A stretch of 64,000 bases of DNA from an uncultured Oscillospiraceae bacterium. GTDB lineage: Bacteria > Bacillota > Clostridia > Oscillospirales > Oscillospiraceae. The first letter of the stretch is position 1, and the number at the start of each line of letters is the position of its first letter. Shown here piece by piece: positions 21,671-30,250 of the stretch. Both the position numbers and the translations under genes were made by a program. The stretch is from the NCBI GenBank assembly GCA_934573935.1, contig CAKTMO010000002.1, positions 62,001 to 126,000 of the forward strand, given 5' to 3'. The notes below the pieces were generated by a model. That model saw only the letters and a program-made list of their open reading frames with translations, ran no database searches and had not been told where the DNA came from.

Positions 21671-22771
21671 TTGCGGATAGACGCCCAGGGTGTGGGCGAG
21701 TTTGGTGATGAAGTCCTGTACGTTGGTGACCATGGTGGTGGCGCAGAGGCTGCCACGGTCCAGAAGCTTATTGACCACGAACTCGTCGGCATCCACGGCA
21801 TAGAGGTAGACGGGACGCACGGTGCCGTCGGGCAGCACGCGGAAGGAGGGGGTCATATTACCGGCGGCAATGGTGTGCAGCATGGTGGCCAGGCAGATGA
21901 CCGTGGTGGCGCTGCGCACCAGCGAACGCATGGCGGAGGCGCCCTCGTACACGTCGGCGTACACCTCCGGCAGCGGGCCGTCGTCCCGAATGGAGCCGGT
22001 CAGGACGAAGGGGACGTGATGCCTGACGCAGCCGTACATGATGCCGTTGTCGATATGGTGATTCTGAATAAACTGAGGGATGGAGCCGCTGCGGCGCACC
22101 TGGTTCAGCACGTCCAGGTGGTGATAGTGGCCGTTGGGCTGGCTGCGCTGGGTGTAGATATCCTGTCCCAGCGCGGTATGGAGATAGCCGGCCTCCAGAT
22201 CGTGGGTGCCCAGGGCGTTGCCCGCCAGCAGACCGTGACAGTAGCCTGCGGCGATCATGGCCTCCATGGCGGCGCGGGCACCGGCGTCAAAGGCAAAGGC
22301 GGGGCCCATGACCCAGAGGATGCGGCCGTGATCGCGCTCGTACCGCAGCAGGGCGGCAAGATCGTCGTAATCCTTGGCATAGGAGGTCTCGCGGCTGCGG
22401 CCCTGGCGGAAAACGAACTGGTCATTGTTATCCTCCCGCGCCGCGGCGAAGCCGTCGCAGTGGAGGTAGATGCCCTCCTCGCCCCGCTCGGTGCGGCCCA
22501 GGATGACACGGTCGCCCTGCTTGACGTTGCGGGCCTCCACCGTGTCCAGGCGGCCATCGGGGCGCAGGACGACGCAGGCGTCCATGCGGCTCTCCTCCGC
22601 CAGATGCCACTGGCCGTCAAGCTTGAAATACTCGGGATACATGGAGGTGCTGTGGAAATTGTCGGGCACCACGCCGTCGCGCTCCGCGGGACGCCACTGT
22701 GCGTCGGGGGCGGCGGCCAGGTGGGGCTGGGTGAAGTCGGGATGGCGGTAAGGGGGCAGGGTAAAGGACAT
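21668..22771 (-). CDS. LOR/SDH-region (TIGR00300) family enzyme, candidate ornithine cyclodeaminase
   Basis: 367 aa. The C-terminal two thirds match the TIGR00300 'LOR/SDH bifunctional enzyme conserved region' family: MDACVVL, VKQGDRVILG, MGPAFAF, LLAGNALGTHDLEAG, TGSIRDDGPLPEV, ATMLHTIAAGN and NKLLDRGS. Archaeal and cyanobacterial relatives (MMP1218, C-terminal part of AgrE/ArgZ) make proline from ornithine with NAD, so an amino-acid cyclodeaminase or dehydrogenase is the likely role. The N-terminal domain before DNFHST is only about 40 residues, shorter than usual. A LysR gene lies 36 nt upstream and a divergent MFS transporter beyond it, suggesting a small catabolic unit. Confidence 0.82.
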   Translation of the reverse strand: MSFTLPPYRHPDFTQPHLAAAPDAQWRPAERDGVVPDNFHSTSMYPEYFKLDGQWHLAEESRMDACVVLRPDGRLDTVEARNVKQGDRVILGRTERGEEGIYLHCDGFAAAREDNNDQFVFRQGRSRETSYAKDYDDLAALLRYERDHGRILWVMGPAFAFDAGARAAMEAMIAAGYCHGLLAGNALGTHDLEAGYLHTALGQDIYTQRSQPNGHYHHLDVLNQVRRSGSIPQFIQNHHIDNGIMYGCVRHHVPFVLTGSIRDDGPLPEVYADVYEGASAMRSLVRSATTVICLATMLHTIAAGNMTPSFRVLPDGTVRPVYLYAVDADEFVVNKLLDRGSLCATTMVTNVQDFITKLAHTLGVYPQ

Positions 22772-22807
22772 GGGGAGATCTCCTCTCTGTATGATTTTCA
22801 GGGGTCA

Positions 22808-23713
22808 TCACGCCGCGGACTGCGGCAGCGACGCGAAATGCTCCCGCGTCAGGCGCATGAACAGCTCCATGGCAGGGGTGACCCATTTGTTTTTGTGGTA
22901 GGAACAGACGGCGGTGATGCGCTCACGGGAAAAATCGCTGTCCACCGCCTGGAGCGTACCGTCGGCCAGCTGGGGCTCCACGGCAAAGCGGGGCAGCAGG
23001 GCGACGCCCAGATCGCCTGCCACGCAGCTTTTCACGGTTTCCGTGTTGCCCAGCTCGATGACGTTTTCCAGCACGATCCTGCGGCGGGCGAGCCAGCGGT
23101 CCATGATCCGCTGGTAGACGCCGTTTTTGTCGTTGGTGATCAGGGGGATGGGCTGGCGGCCCTCTGCGGCGGTGAAGTCGAGGCCGCTGCACAGCCGATG
23201 GGGCGCGGCCACCAGCGTGATGGGAAAGTCCGCCAGCGGCCGGACGGTCACAGAGCCGCCGTAGCCGCCCACATCGTAGTGTACGCCGATATCCACCGCG
23301 CCCCGCAGCACCTCGTCCCGAATGCGGAAGCAGTTTTCACACCGGATGGACAGCTTGACGCCGGGGGCCTCCTCCCGAAACCGTTTCAGGATGGGCTGCA
23401 TCTGATAGGTCAGCAGCGTTTCCGCCACGGCCACCTGCAGGGTGCCGGACAGCTGGGCGTACTCCTTGCCGTAGTTGGACAGCCGCTCCACCGACTGCAG
23501 CACAGCCTCCACGTAGGGCACCAGCTCCCGTCCCGCCTGGGTGACGGTCATCCGGCGGCCGATCTTTTCAAACAGTGGGACATGCAGCTCGTTTTCCAGC
23601 TGCTGCATCTGAAAGGTGATGGTGGATTGGGTATAGTTCAGCCGTCGGGCGGCCTCTAAAAAGCTGCCGCATTGCAGGATGGTTTGGAATGTGACCAGAT
23701 ATTTCAGTTCCAT
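22808..23713 (-). CDS. LysR family transcriptional regulator
   Basis: 301 aa. N-terminal winged helix (1-60; FQTILQCGSFLEAARRLNYTQSTITFQMQQLE) and a C-terminal substrate-binding-like effector domain (about 90-290). It is followed on the same strand by the LOR/SDH enzyme and is divergent from an MFS transporter, the usual position of a local LysR activator. A T-N11-A dyad lies 16 bp upstream of its start, fitting autoregulation. The effector is unknown; an amino acid such as ornithine is a guess from the neighbour. Confidence 0.94.
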   Translation of the reverse strand: MELKYLVTFQTILQCGSFLEAARRLNYTQSTITFQMQQLENELHVPLFEKIGRRMTVTQAGRELVPYVEAVLQSVERLSNYGKEYAQLSGTLQVAVAETLLTYQMQPILKRFREEAPGVKLSIRCENCFRIRDEVLRGAVDIGVHYDVGGYGGSVTVRPLADFPITLVAAPHRLCSGLDFTAAEGRQPIPLITNDKNGVYQRIMDRWLARRRIVLENVIELGNTETVKSCVAGDLGVALLPRFAVEPQLADGTLQAVDSDFSRERITAVCSYHKNKWVTPAMELFMRLTREHFASLPQSAA

Positions 23714-23728
23714 AGCGCCGCCTTATTT

Positions 23729-23745
23729 ATTCAATAAAATTGAAT
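23729..23745. promoter_or_regulatory. LysR-type operator candidate
   Basis: ATTCAAT-AAA-ATTGAAT, a perfect 17-bp dyad containing a T-N11-A box, between lysR-like and MFS genes. A related half (TTTCAATTTGATTG) follows at about 23760. Confidence 0.55.
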
Positions 23746-23766
23746 TCTCTCTTTATACCTTTCAAT

Positions 23767-23795
23767 TTGATTGCACGTTCCTTTTTTGTTATTAT
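23767..23795 (+). promoter_or_regulatory. Promoter of the MFS gene
   Basis: TTGATT, 17-bp spacer, TATTAT, downstream of the LysR-type dyad. Confidence 0.5.
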
Positions 23796-23851
23796 AGCAG
23801 AGAACACAACTGTCCGCAACAGGAAGCTTACGATTATTTGGGAGGTTGGCG

Positions 23852-25057
23852 ATGAAAGAGAGGCAAGCAGGCCGGTTTTCGGTGTTTTTTGTGGTGCTCG
23901 CGGTCTGTCTGGTGTATGCGCTGGGCGGCGGTATACGCTCCAACTATGGGCTGATGCGCAGCGCCATTGCCGGCGCCAGCGGCGTGGATTACGCAGGAAT
24001 CAGCTTTGTGCTGGCGGCGGCGCAGCTGGCGTTCGGCGTGATGCAGCCGGTGTTCGGCGCGTTGGCGCTGAAGACCTCCAACGTGTTCGTGCTGCTGGGC
24101 GGCGCGGCCATGGCGGTGCTGGGACTGGTGCTGACGCCGCTGTGCCGCGGCACATGGGCGCTGCTGCTGTGCTTCGGCATTCTGATGCCCGCGGGGCTGG
24201 GGGCCTTCTCCTTCGGCCTGATCATGGGGGGCGTCACGCCGCTGCTGGGGGAAAAGCGGGCCTCCGCCGTGTCCGGCATCATCAACGCCAGCAGCGGGCT
24301 GGGCGGCATTCTGCTGGCACTGCTGCTGCGGGGCGTGCTGGACCGCTTCGGCCTGTGGGGTGCCGTCATTGCGCTGTGCCTGCCGCTGGTATGTCTGATG
24401 CCCGTCCTGCTGTTGCTGCGCAGGGCCGACGCCAGACAGGCGGGGCATAAGCCGCCCCTGCTGCGTCCGCTGCTGGAGGAGGCCTTTCACGACCGCTCGT
24501 ACCGGCTGCTGTCGCTGGCCTTTTTCACCTGCGGGTTCCATATGGCCATTATCGAAACGCACCTGTATACTCAGTTCACCGGCTATGGCTTTTCGGAGCA
24601 GAGCGTCACCTACGCCTTTTCCATTTACGGCATCGCCACCATGGCGGGCAGCGTCGTCTCCGGCTATCTGGGCAGCCGCTTTTCCATGAAAACGGTGCTG
24701 GGCTGCTTTTACGCCTTCCGTACCCTGTGGATCGTCGGCTTTCTGCTGCTGCCGAAGTCTCCGGCCAGCATGTACCTGTTTGCCATCTTGCTGGGGTTCA
24801 CCGGAATGGCCACGGTGCCGCCCACCTCCGGCCTGATCGGACGGCGGTTCGGTCCGGCGGCGCTGGGCACGCTGTTCGGCGTGGCGTTTCTCTTCCACCA
24901 GATGGGCAGCTTCGTCAGCGCCTGGGTGGGCGGCCTGACGGTGACCGCCACCGGCGGCTATACCCTCATCTGGTGCATCGACGCCGCGCTGTGCCTTGCC
25001 GCGGCGGCATGCGCCTTTCGGGTCACCATGCCGACAGGGGTGAAGACGGAAGAATAG
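23852..25057 (+). CDS. Major facilitator superfamily transporter
   Basis: 401 aa, 12 predicted helices in two sets of six. The first half contains GGGIRSNYGLMRSAIAG after helix 1 and 'FSFGLIMGGVTPLLGEKR' at helix 5, resembling the OFA/oxalate-formate and CynX-like MFS branches. The ATG at 23852 has GGGAGG 6 nt upstream; the in-frame TTG at 23846 is too close. It is divergent from a LysR regulator and the LOR/SDH enzyme, so it may carry the substrate or product of that enzyme. Substrate not determined. A strong terminator follows. Confidence 0.9.
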   Translation: MKERQAGRFSVFFVVLAVCLVYALGGGIRSNYGLMRSAIAGASGVDYAGISFVLAAAQLAFGVMQPVFGALALKTSNVFVLLGGAAMAVLGLVLTPLCRGTWALLLCFGILMPAGLGAFSFGLIMGGVTPLLGEKRASAVSGIINASSGLGGILLALLLRGVLDRFGLWGAVIALCLPLVCLMPVLLLLRRADARQAGHKPPLLRPLLEEAFHDRSYRLLSLAFFTCGFHMAIIETHLYTQFTGYGFSEQSVTYAFSIYGIATMAGSVVSGYLGSRFSMKTVLGCFYAFRTLWIVGFLLLPKSPASMYLFAILLGFTGMATVPPTSGLIGRRFGPAALGTLFGVAFLFHQMGSFVSAWVGGLTVTATGGYTLIWCIDAALCLAAAACAFRVTMPTGVKTEE

Positions 25058-25058
25058 C

Positions 25059-25098
25059 AAAAGGATGCCCCGCGCCGTGGCGCGGGGCATCCTTTTTT
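25059..25098 (+). terminator. Terminator of the MFS gene
   Basis: AAAAGGATGCCCCGCGCC, GTGG loop, complement, then TTTTTT. Confidence 0.93.
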
Positions 25099-25182
25099 CC
25101 ACGGATCGTCAAAAAGGGGGATATTTTACAAGCCATCTCCCCGCGGCGGTGGTACAATAGCAGCAGCAAGGAGGTGATGGCC

Positions 25183-26001
25183 GTGACGGAGGAAGCGCGG
25201 GTCGTGACCTATGACGAGGAGCTGCGGATCGAGGCTTACCGCTTCAGCGGCGTTGCACAGTCCTTTCCCAGCCATTTTCACGAATACTATGTGCTGGGAC
25301 TGATGGAGGCAGGGCAGCGATCCCTGACCTGCAGGGACGGGGTATATACCCTAGGCCCCGGCGATATGCTGCTGCTCAATCCCAGCAACAGTCACGCCTG
25401 TGTACAGTGCAGCGGCGGCACGCTGAACTATCGGGGTGTGAACTTTTCTCCGGCGGTCATGGAAGAGCTGGCGGAGGAAGTGACCGGTGAAAGATGGCCG
25501 CCCCGCTTTTCCCCACCGGTGATCCATGACGACGAAGCCGTCCGCCGCTATCGCGCCCTGCATACTGCGGTGATGGAGGGGGCGCAGGGGCTGGAGAAGG
25601 AGGAAAGCCTGCTGTTGCTGCTCACTCTTCTGCTGCGACGCTACAGTCAACCCTTTGCAGAGGACGCCGCTGTCTGCCGGAATGATATCCGGCAGGTATG
25701 CCGCTTCATTGAAACCCACTATGCCCAGCGTATCACCCTGGCACAGCTGTGCCGCTGCGCAGGGCGCAGCAAGTCCGCCCTGCTGCGGGACTTTACCCGG
25801 GAAAAGGGCGTAACGCCCTATCGCTATTTGGTGAACATCCGCATTGGAGCGGCACGAAAGCTGCTGGAGCAGGGGGAGACGCCGATGGACGCGGCGCTGC
25901 GGACAGGCTTTTCCGACCAGAGCCACTTTACCAACTATTTCAAACACTTTATCGGCCTGACACCCGCCGCTTACCGCGAGATATTTCGGGAACGCCGCTG
26001 A
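25183..26001 (+). CDS. AraC family transcriptional regulator
   Basis: 272 aa. N-terminal cupin-like ligand domain (about 10-95; FPSHFHEYYVLGLMEAG and GPGDMLLLNP) and C-terminal double helix-turn-helix (about 165-270; ITLAQLCRCAGRSKSALLRDF and GFSDQSHFTNYFKHFIG), the AraC hallmark. The GTG at 25183 is preferred to the ATG at 25177 because AAGGAGG then sits 8 nt before the start. A DUF2000 gene follows within 14 nt; this AraC-DUF2000 pair recurs in bacteria. The inducer is unknown. Confidence 0.92.
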   Translation: MTEEARVVTYDEELRIEAYRFSGVAQSFPSHFHEYYVLGLMEAGQRSLTCRDGVYTLGPGDMLLLNPSNSHACVQCSGGTLNYRGVNFSPAVMEELAEEVTGERWPPRFSPPVIHDDEAVRRYRALHTAVMEGAQGLEKEESLLLLLTLLLRRYSQPFAEDAAVCRNDIRQVCRFIETHYAQRITLAQLCRCAGRSKSALLRDFTREKGVTPYRYLVNIRIGAARKLLEQGETPMDAALRTGFSDQSHFTNYFKHFIGLTPAAYREIFRERR

Positions 26002-26015
26002 GAAGGGAGAAAGCT

Positions 26016-26438
26016 ATGGATCTGCAAAATGAAAAATGTGTTATGGTCATTGACAAAGCGCTGCCCCTGGGCATGATGGCCAACACGGCGGCCATCATGG
26101 GCATCACGCTGGGGCAGAAAATGCCGGAGGTGGCGGGAGCGGACGTGACAGACAGAAGCGGATGCACCCATCTGGGCATTATTGAGTTCCCCGTGCCCAT
26201 CCTGCGCTCCGCGCCGGAAGGCCTTCGTACACTGCGGGAGAAGCTGTACCAGCCGGAGTTTCAGGACGTGACCACGGTGGACTTCTCCGACCTGGCCCAG
26301 CGCTGCAAGACCTACGGCGAGTTCATCAACCGGCTGCGGGATACTGCGGAGGGCGACCTGCAATACTTCGGCATCGCCCTGTGCGGCCCTAAAAAGAAGA
26401 TCAATCAGTTGACCGGCAGCATGCCTTTGCTGCGATAG
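26016..26438 (+). CDS. DUF2000 family protein
   Basis: 140 aa. The start MDLQNEKCVMVIDKALPLGMMANTAA, the middle GCTHLGIIEFPVPIL and the final GPKKKINQLTG are typical of DUF2000, a peptidyl-tRNA-hydrolase-II-like fold with no known activity. Family members often sit next to AraC regulators, as here, and may bind a small ligand or nucleic acid. The ATG at 26016 follows AGGGAGAAAG. No paralogue in the window. Confidence 0.85.
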   Translation: MDLQNEKCVMVIDKALPLGMMANTAAIMGITLGQKMPEVAGADVTDRSGCTHLGIIEFPVPILRSAPEGLRTLREKLYQPEFQDVTTVDFSDLAQRCKTYGEFINRLRDTAEGDLQYFGIALCGPKKKINQLTGSMPLLR

Positions 26439-26457
26439 ATAGCGGGCCGTTTTCGTA

Positions 26458-26488
26458 CAAAAAAGAACCGCCGGCGGCGGTTCTTTCT
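26458..26488. terminator. Terminator after the DUF2000 gene
   Basis: AAAGAACCGCC, GG, GGCGGTTCTTT with flanking A- and T-rich ends; lies between convergent genes. Confidence 0.8.
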
Positions 26489-26524
26489 CTTTGAAGATGT
26501 CTGTCGCCTCTGTTGTGCTTACCA

Positions 26525-26833
26525 TCAACGGTATATCACCGAGACCCAGGGATATTTCTCCTGTAGGTCGCTGAAGATCTCCTGCATCGGAGCGGCATAC
26601 TCCCACAGTTCTTGGGGCAGGGAGGCAAAGCTTTTCACAACGATGTGTCTTTGCACCGGCTGCAAGAATATATCCGTCAGACAATCCCACATGGCATCCC
26701 AGTTTTCTCCGTAGTAGTCCGGAAAGCCAAACGTCTCGCGGATACGGCGATGTAAGGTGACCCAGTCGCCGCAGCCGGTCAGGTCCAGCAGGATGGGGTC
26801 TGTGGGGATCGGTGTATATGCGCAGTGATCCAT
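26525..26833 (-). CDS. Barstar family ribonuclease inhibitor
   Basis: 102 aa barstar fold. Family motifs: DLTGCGDWVTLHRRIRETFGFPDYYG, NWDAMWDCLTD and VVKSFASLP. Barstar inhibits barnase-type RNases by direct binding. No barnase or secreted RNase gene is next to it, so it may protect against RNases of competitors or of polymorphic toxins encoded elsewhere. It is read from the minus strand directly downstream of tRNA-Gly and its terminator. The start at 26833 is chosen by homology; the Shine-Dalgarno is weak. Confidence 0.88.
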   Translation of the reverse strand: MDHCAYTPIPTDPILLDLTGCGDWVTLHRRIRETFGFPDYYGENWDAMWDCLTDIFLQPVQRHIVVKSFASLPQELWEYAAPMQEIFSDLQEKYPWVSVIYR

Positions 26834-26880
26834 AGCAATGTCCTCGTACAGTGATTTTTTATGAGAGCAGAACGAATCAT

Positions 26881-26915
26881 AAACCAAAAGACCGCCAACG
26901 GCGGTCTTTTGGTTT
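26881..26915 (-). terminator. Terminator after tRNA-Gly
   Basis: Perfect stem AAACCAAAAGACCGCC / GGCGGTCTTTTGGTTT around an AAC loop, 2 nt past the tRNA 3' end. Confidence 0.85.
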
Positions 26916-26916
26916 A

Positions 26917-26990
26917 TGGAGCAGGATACGGGAGTCGAACCCGCCTCCTCGGCTTGGGAAGCCGATGTACTACCGATGTACGAATCCTGC
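26917..26990 (-). tRNA. tRNA-Gly(CCC)
   Basis: 74-nt cloverleaf with encoded CCA. Acceptor stem GCAGGAT/ATCCTGC, anticodon stem TCGGC/GCCGA with loop TTCCCAA (anticodon CCC at 26956-26958), T-arm GGCGGGTTCGACTCCCGT. Reads GGG glycine codons. Confidence 0.93.
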
Positions 26991-27125
26991 AAGTGGGGAT
27001 ATCATACCATACTTTTCCGTCCAATGCAAGGCGAAAATCGCCGGAGCGGCACTTTTCCCGCGGCGGGCATAGGCCAAGCCGGCGGGCACATAGGATGGCA
27101 CCAAAGAAACAAGGAGGGCATGGCG

Positions 27126-28265
27126 ATGAAACGAGCGGTGGGTTTTCTGGCGGCATTGGTACTGATAGGGGGGCTGGCGCGGCCCTGCTGGGGCGTGGAG
27201 CTGACGCTGAGCTCCCACGCGGCGCTGCTGATGGAGAAGACGACAGGGCAGATCCTCTACGCCCAGAACGAACACGACGCCCTGCCTCCCGCCAGCGTCA
27301 CCAAGATCATGACGGTGCTGCTGACCATGGAGGCCATTTCCAGCGGGCGCATCGCCCTGGACGACACCGTCACCGTCAGCGCCTACGCCGCCGGTATGGG
27401 CGGTAGCCAGGTATTTCTGGCGGAGGGGGAGCAGATCACGGTGGACGATCTGCTGAAGGCGGTGTGCGTGGCCTCCGGCAACGACGCGGCGGTGGCGCTG
27501 GCGGAGCATGTGGCGGGGGTGACGGAGCTGTTTGTGGAGCAGATGAACAACCGCGCCCGTGAGCTGGGCATGAACGACACCCATTTCGTCAACTGCACCG
27601 GCCTGACGGCGGAGGGACACGTTACCTCCGCCCACGACATCGCCCTGATGAGCCGCGAGCTGCTGCTGCACCATCCGGAGGTGCGGAACTACACCACCAT
27701 CTGGATGGACACCCTGCGGGACGGCACCTTCGGCCTGAGCAACACCAACAAGCTGATCCGCTTTTACGACGGGGCCACGGGGCTGAAGACCGGTTTCACC
27801 CGCGAGGCGGGCTACTGCATCAGCGCCACGGCGGAGCGGGACGGCATGGAGCTGATCGCCGTTATCATGAAGGGCGCCACTGCCGACAGCCGCAACGCCG
27901 ACGCCAAGGCCCTGCTGAACTATGGCTTTTCCACCTATACGCTGGTGGATGTTCAGCCCCAGGAGCCCCTGGCTCCTCTGCCGGTGACGCTGGGGGCGGC
28001 GGACAGCGTGACGCTGACCCTGCCGCCGGAGGGCCACACCCTGCTGGTGGAGAAGAGCCGCGCCGGTGACCTGACCCAGACCATCGACCTGCCGGAATCG
28101 GTGGCCGCGCCGGTGCAGGCGGGGCAGCAGCTGGGCACGCTGACCGTTACCGGCGGGGGCGACACGCTGCTGACGGTGCCCCTTCTGGCGGCGGAGCCGG
28201 TGGAGGCCCTCAGCTGGGGCGAGATGACCACCCGCATGCTGCAAATGCTGCTCTTCTGCGCATAG
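27126..28265 (+). CDS. dacF: D-alanyl-D-alanine carboxypeptidase (DacF/PBP5 family)
   Basis: 379 aa exported serine peptidase that trims the terminal D-Ala from peptidoglycan stem peptides. Signal peptide at 1-24, catalytic SVTK (SxxK) near 58-61, SGN near 116-118, and KTG near 221. The C-terminal PBP5-like beta domain runs to the end, followed by a hydrophobic/amphipathic tail (MTTRMLQMLLF) that may dock on the membrane. The ATG at 27126 has AAGGAGGG 7 nt upstream, better than the ATG at 27120. The spore-forming context (spmAB) fits a DacF-type role, but a vegetative DacA-like role is equally possible. Confidence 0.93.
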   Translation: MKRAVGFLAALVLIGGLARPCWGVELTLSSHAALLMEKTTGQILYAQNEHDALPPASVTKIMTVLLTMEAISSGRIALDDTVTVSAYAAGMGGSQVFLAEGEQITVDDLLKAVCVASGNDAAVALAEHVAGVTELFVEQMNNRARELGMNDTHFVNCTGLTAEGHVTSAHDIALMSRELLLHHPEVRNYTTIWMDTLRDGTFGLSNTNKLIRFYDGATGLKTGFTREAGYCISATAERDGMELIAVIMKGATADSRNADAKALLNYGFSTYTLVDVQPQEPLAPLPVTLGAADSVTLTLPPEGHTLLVEKSRAGDLTQTIDLPESVAAPVQAGQQLGTLTVTGGGDTLLTVPLLAAEPVEALSWGEMTTRMLQMLLFCA

Positions 28266-28288
28266 CGGAAAAAACCGCGGATTTCCCC

Positions 28289-28317
28289 TTGTATTTTCCG
28301 GCGGGGCGTTGTAATAT
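28289..28317 (+). promoter_or_regulatory. Promoter of pgi
   Basis: TTGTAT, 17-bp spacer, TAATAT, 41 bp before the ATG. Confidence 0.55.
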
Positions 28318-28358
28318 AGTCCTTTAAGAACGACTATTTCACACAGGAGGAATATAGG

Positions 28359-29696
28359 ATGATACACGTTGATCTGACCAATATCCAAAGCTTTCTGCGC
28401 CTGCCCTATGAGGCGGCGCTGGCGCCCCGCCTGAAGCTGGCCCACAGCTGCCTGCAAATGGGCAACGGCCGCGGCGGCGAGTTTACCGGCTGGGTCCACC
28501 TGCCCAGGGACTATGACCGTGCGGAGTACGACCGCATCAAGGCGGCGGCCAAGAAGATCCAGAGCGATTCTCAGGCACTGGTGGTCATCGGCATCGGCGG
28601 CTCCTATCTGGGGGCGCGGGGCGTCATCGAGTGCCTGTGCTCCCCCAACTACAACCTGAAAAAGAAGAACACACCCAACATCTATTTCATCGGCAACGGC
28701 CTGAGCAGCGAGGCGCTGACAGAGGTGATGGAGCTGGTGCAGGACGTGGACTTCTCCGTCAACGTGATCTCCAAGTCCGGCACCACCACCGAGCCCGCCG
28801 TGGCCTTCCGCTTCTTCCGTGAGCTGCTGGAGCAGCGCTACGGCAAGGAGGGCGCCGCCCGCCGCATCTACGCCACCACCGATGCCCACAAGGGCGCGCT
28901 GAAATCCCTGGCGGACGCCAACGGCTACGAGACCTTCGTGGTGCCCGACAACATCGGCGGACGCTACAGCGTGCTGACCGCCGTGGGCCTGCTGCCCATT
29001 GCCGTCGCGGGGGTGGACATCGACGCCCTGATGGCCGGCGCCGAGGAGATGATGGAGGCCTGCGCCGCCGGAGACATGGAGCGCAACGCCGCGTGGCGCT
29101 ATGCCGGTGCACGGTACGAGATGTACCGCACGGGCCGGAAAATCGAGATCCTGGCCGCCTACGAGCCCTCCTTCCGCTTCATGTCCGAGTGGTGGAAGCA
29201 GCTGTACGGCGAGAGCGAGGGCAAGGAGAACAAGGGTCTGTTCCCCGCCAGCGTGGAATTCACCGCCGACCTGCACTCCATGGGTCAGTACATTCAGCAG
29301 GGCGAGCGGCACCTGTTCGAGACGGTGGTGCGCTTCGGCCCCTCCGCCCACCAGCAGCAGGTGCCCTTCGACGAGGGCAACGGCGACGGCCTGAACTTCC
29401 TTGCAGGAAAGAGCATGGACTTCATCGCCCGTCAGGCCATGGACGGCACGCTGCTGGCCCACGTGGAGGGCGGCGTGCCCAACATCATCGTTCAGGCCGA
29501 CAGCAAGGACGCCCACACCCTGGGCGAGCTGATCTATTTCTTTGAATACGCCTGCGGCCTGAGCGGCTATCTGCTGGACGTGAACCCCTTCGACCAGCCG
29601 GGCGTGGAGGCCTATAAAAAGAACATGTTCGCCCTGCTGGGCAAGCCGGGCTATGAGGAGCTGCGGGCCCAGCTGGAGAAAAAGCTGAAACGTTAA
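28359..29696 (+). CDS. pgi: Glucose-6-phosphate isomerase
   Basis: 445 aa, the short bacterial/Firmicute PGI length. Interconverts glucose-6-P and fructose-6-P (glycolysis). SIS-domain motifs are clear: [29 protein letters not shown] (phosphate binding), [17 protein letters not shown], and the catalytic Glu in the PGI signature [26 protein letters not shown] at the C-terminus carries the catalytic Lys. AGGAGG precedes the ATG. Monogenic unit with its own promoter. Confidence 0.97.
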   Translation: MIHVDLTNIQSFLRLPYEAALAPRLKLAHSCLQMGNGRGGEFTGWVHLPRDYDRAEYDRIKAAAKKIQSDSQALVVIGIGGSYLGARGVIECLCSPNYNLKKKNTPNIYFIGNGLSSEALTEVMELVQDVDFSVNVISKSGTTTEPAVAFRFFRELLEQRYGKEGAARRIYATTDAHKGALKSLADANGYETFVVPDNIGGRYSVLTAVGLLPIAVAGVDIDALMAGAEEMMEACAAGDMERNAAWRYAGARYEMYRTGRKIEILAAYEPSFRFMSEWWKQLYGESEGKENKGLFPASVEFTADLHSMGQYIQQGERHLFETVVRFGPSAHQQQVPFDEGNGDGLNFLAGKSMDFIARQAMDGTLLAHVEGGVPNIIVQADSKDAHTLGELIYFFEYACGLSGYLLDVNPFDQPGVEAYKKNMFALLGKPGYEELRAQLEKKLKR

Positions 29697-29786
29697 CCGT
29701 TTTGTCATTGCTTTTTGGACAAGGGTATGCTATGCTATTATCAGGAGCATAACCATCTCCTATCTTGGATAAAGGAGTGATTTCTT

Positions 29787-30197
29787 ATGGTTAGATTGAT
29801 TATGGGCGCCAACGGCGCGGGCAAGACCAAGCAGCTGATTGAGCTGATCCACGCCGCGGTGGAGAGCGAGAACGGCAGCGTCGTCTGCATCGAACCCAGC
29901 GCCGACATGACCTACGATATCAGCTATAATGTCCGTCTGGTCAACGCCGGAGAGTATCATGTGAATAATTACGAGTGCCTGCGGGGCTTTATCAGTGGCC
30001 TGTACGCCGGCAATTACGATATTTCCCACGTGTTCGTGGACAACCTGTGCAAGATCGCAGGCGACAAGGATCTGCAGGCGGTAGAGGACTTCCTGGGCTG
30101 GCTGGACCGGTTCAGCAACACCAACGATGTGAAGTTCACCGTTACCATCAGTGCCGACGAGGATTCTGCCACCGAGGGCCTGCGGCAGTATACCTGA
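29787..30197 (+). CDS. Small P-loop protein of unknown function
   Basis: 136 aa. A perfect Walker A (GANGAGKT, residues 7-14) and a Walker B-like strand (HVFVDNL, about 87-93) are present, but the protein ends soon after, so it is half the size of a usual ATPase. 'IEPSADMTYDI' could be a switch or sensor segment. The layout recalls a minimal thymidine-kinase- or RecA-like core. I do not recognise the family; it looks conserved and intact (AAAGGAGTG before the ATG, terminator behind). It lies alone between pgi and ybaB, so context gives no role. Confidence 0.75.
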   Translation: MVRLIMGANGAGKTKQLIELIHAAVESENGSVVCIEPSADMTYDISYNVRLVNAGEYHVNNYECLRGFISGLYAGNYDISHVFVDNLCKIAGDKDLQAVEDFLGWLDRFSNTNDVKFTVTISADEDSATEGLRQYT

Positions 30198-30214
30198 TCC
30201 CATCAACAGAAAGG

Positions 30215-30250
30215 AAAAGAGGAACGGCAGCGCCGTTCCTCTTTCTTTTT
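30215..30250. terminator. Bidirectional terminator between the P-loop gene and ybaB
   Basis: AAAGAGGAACGGC, AGC loop, GCCGTTCCTCTTT then a T-run that reaches the ybaB stop. Confidence 0.88.

Noticed and set aside
26525..26833. Toxin-antitoxin pair
   Set aside because: Only the barstar gene is present; no toxin gene within the adjoining DNA.
26970..29708. 912-codon minus-strand open frame
   Set aside because: Covers dacF and pgi antisense and the tRNA; both real genes are on the plus strand.
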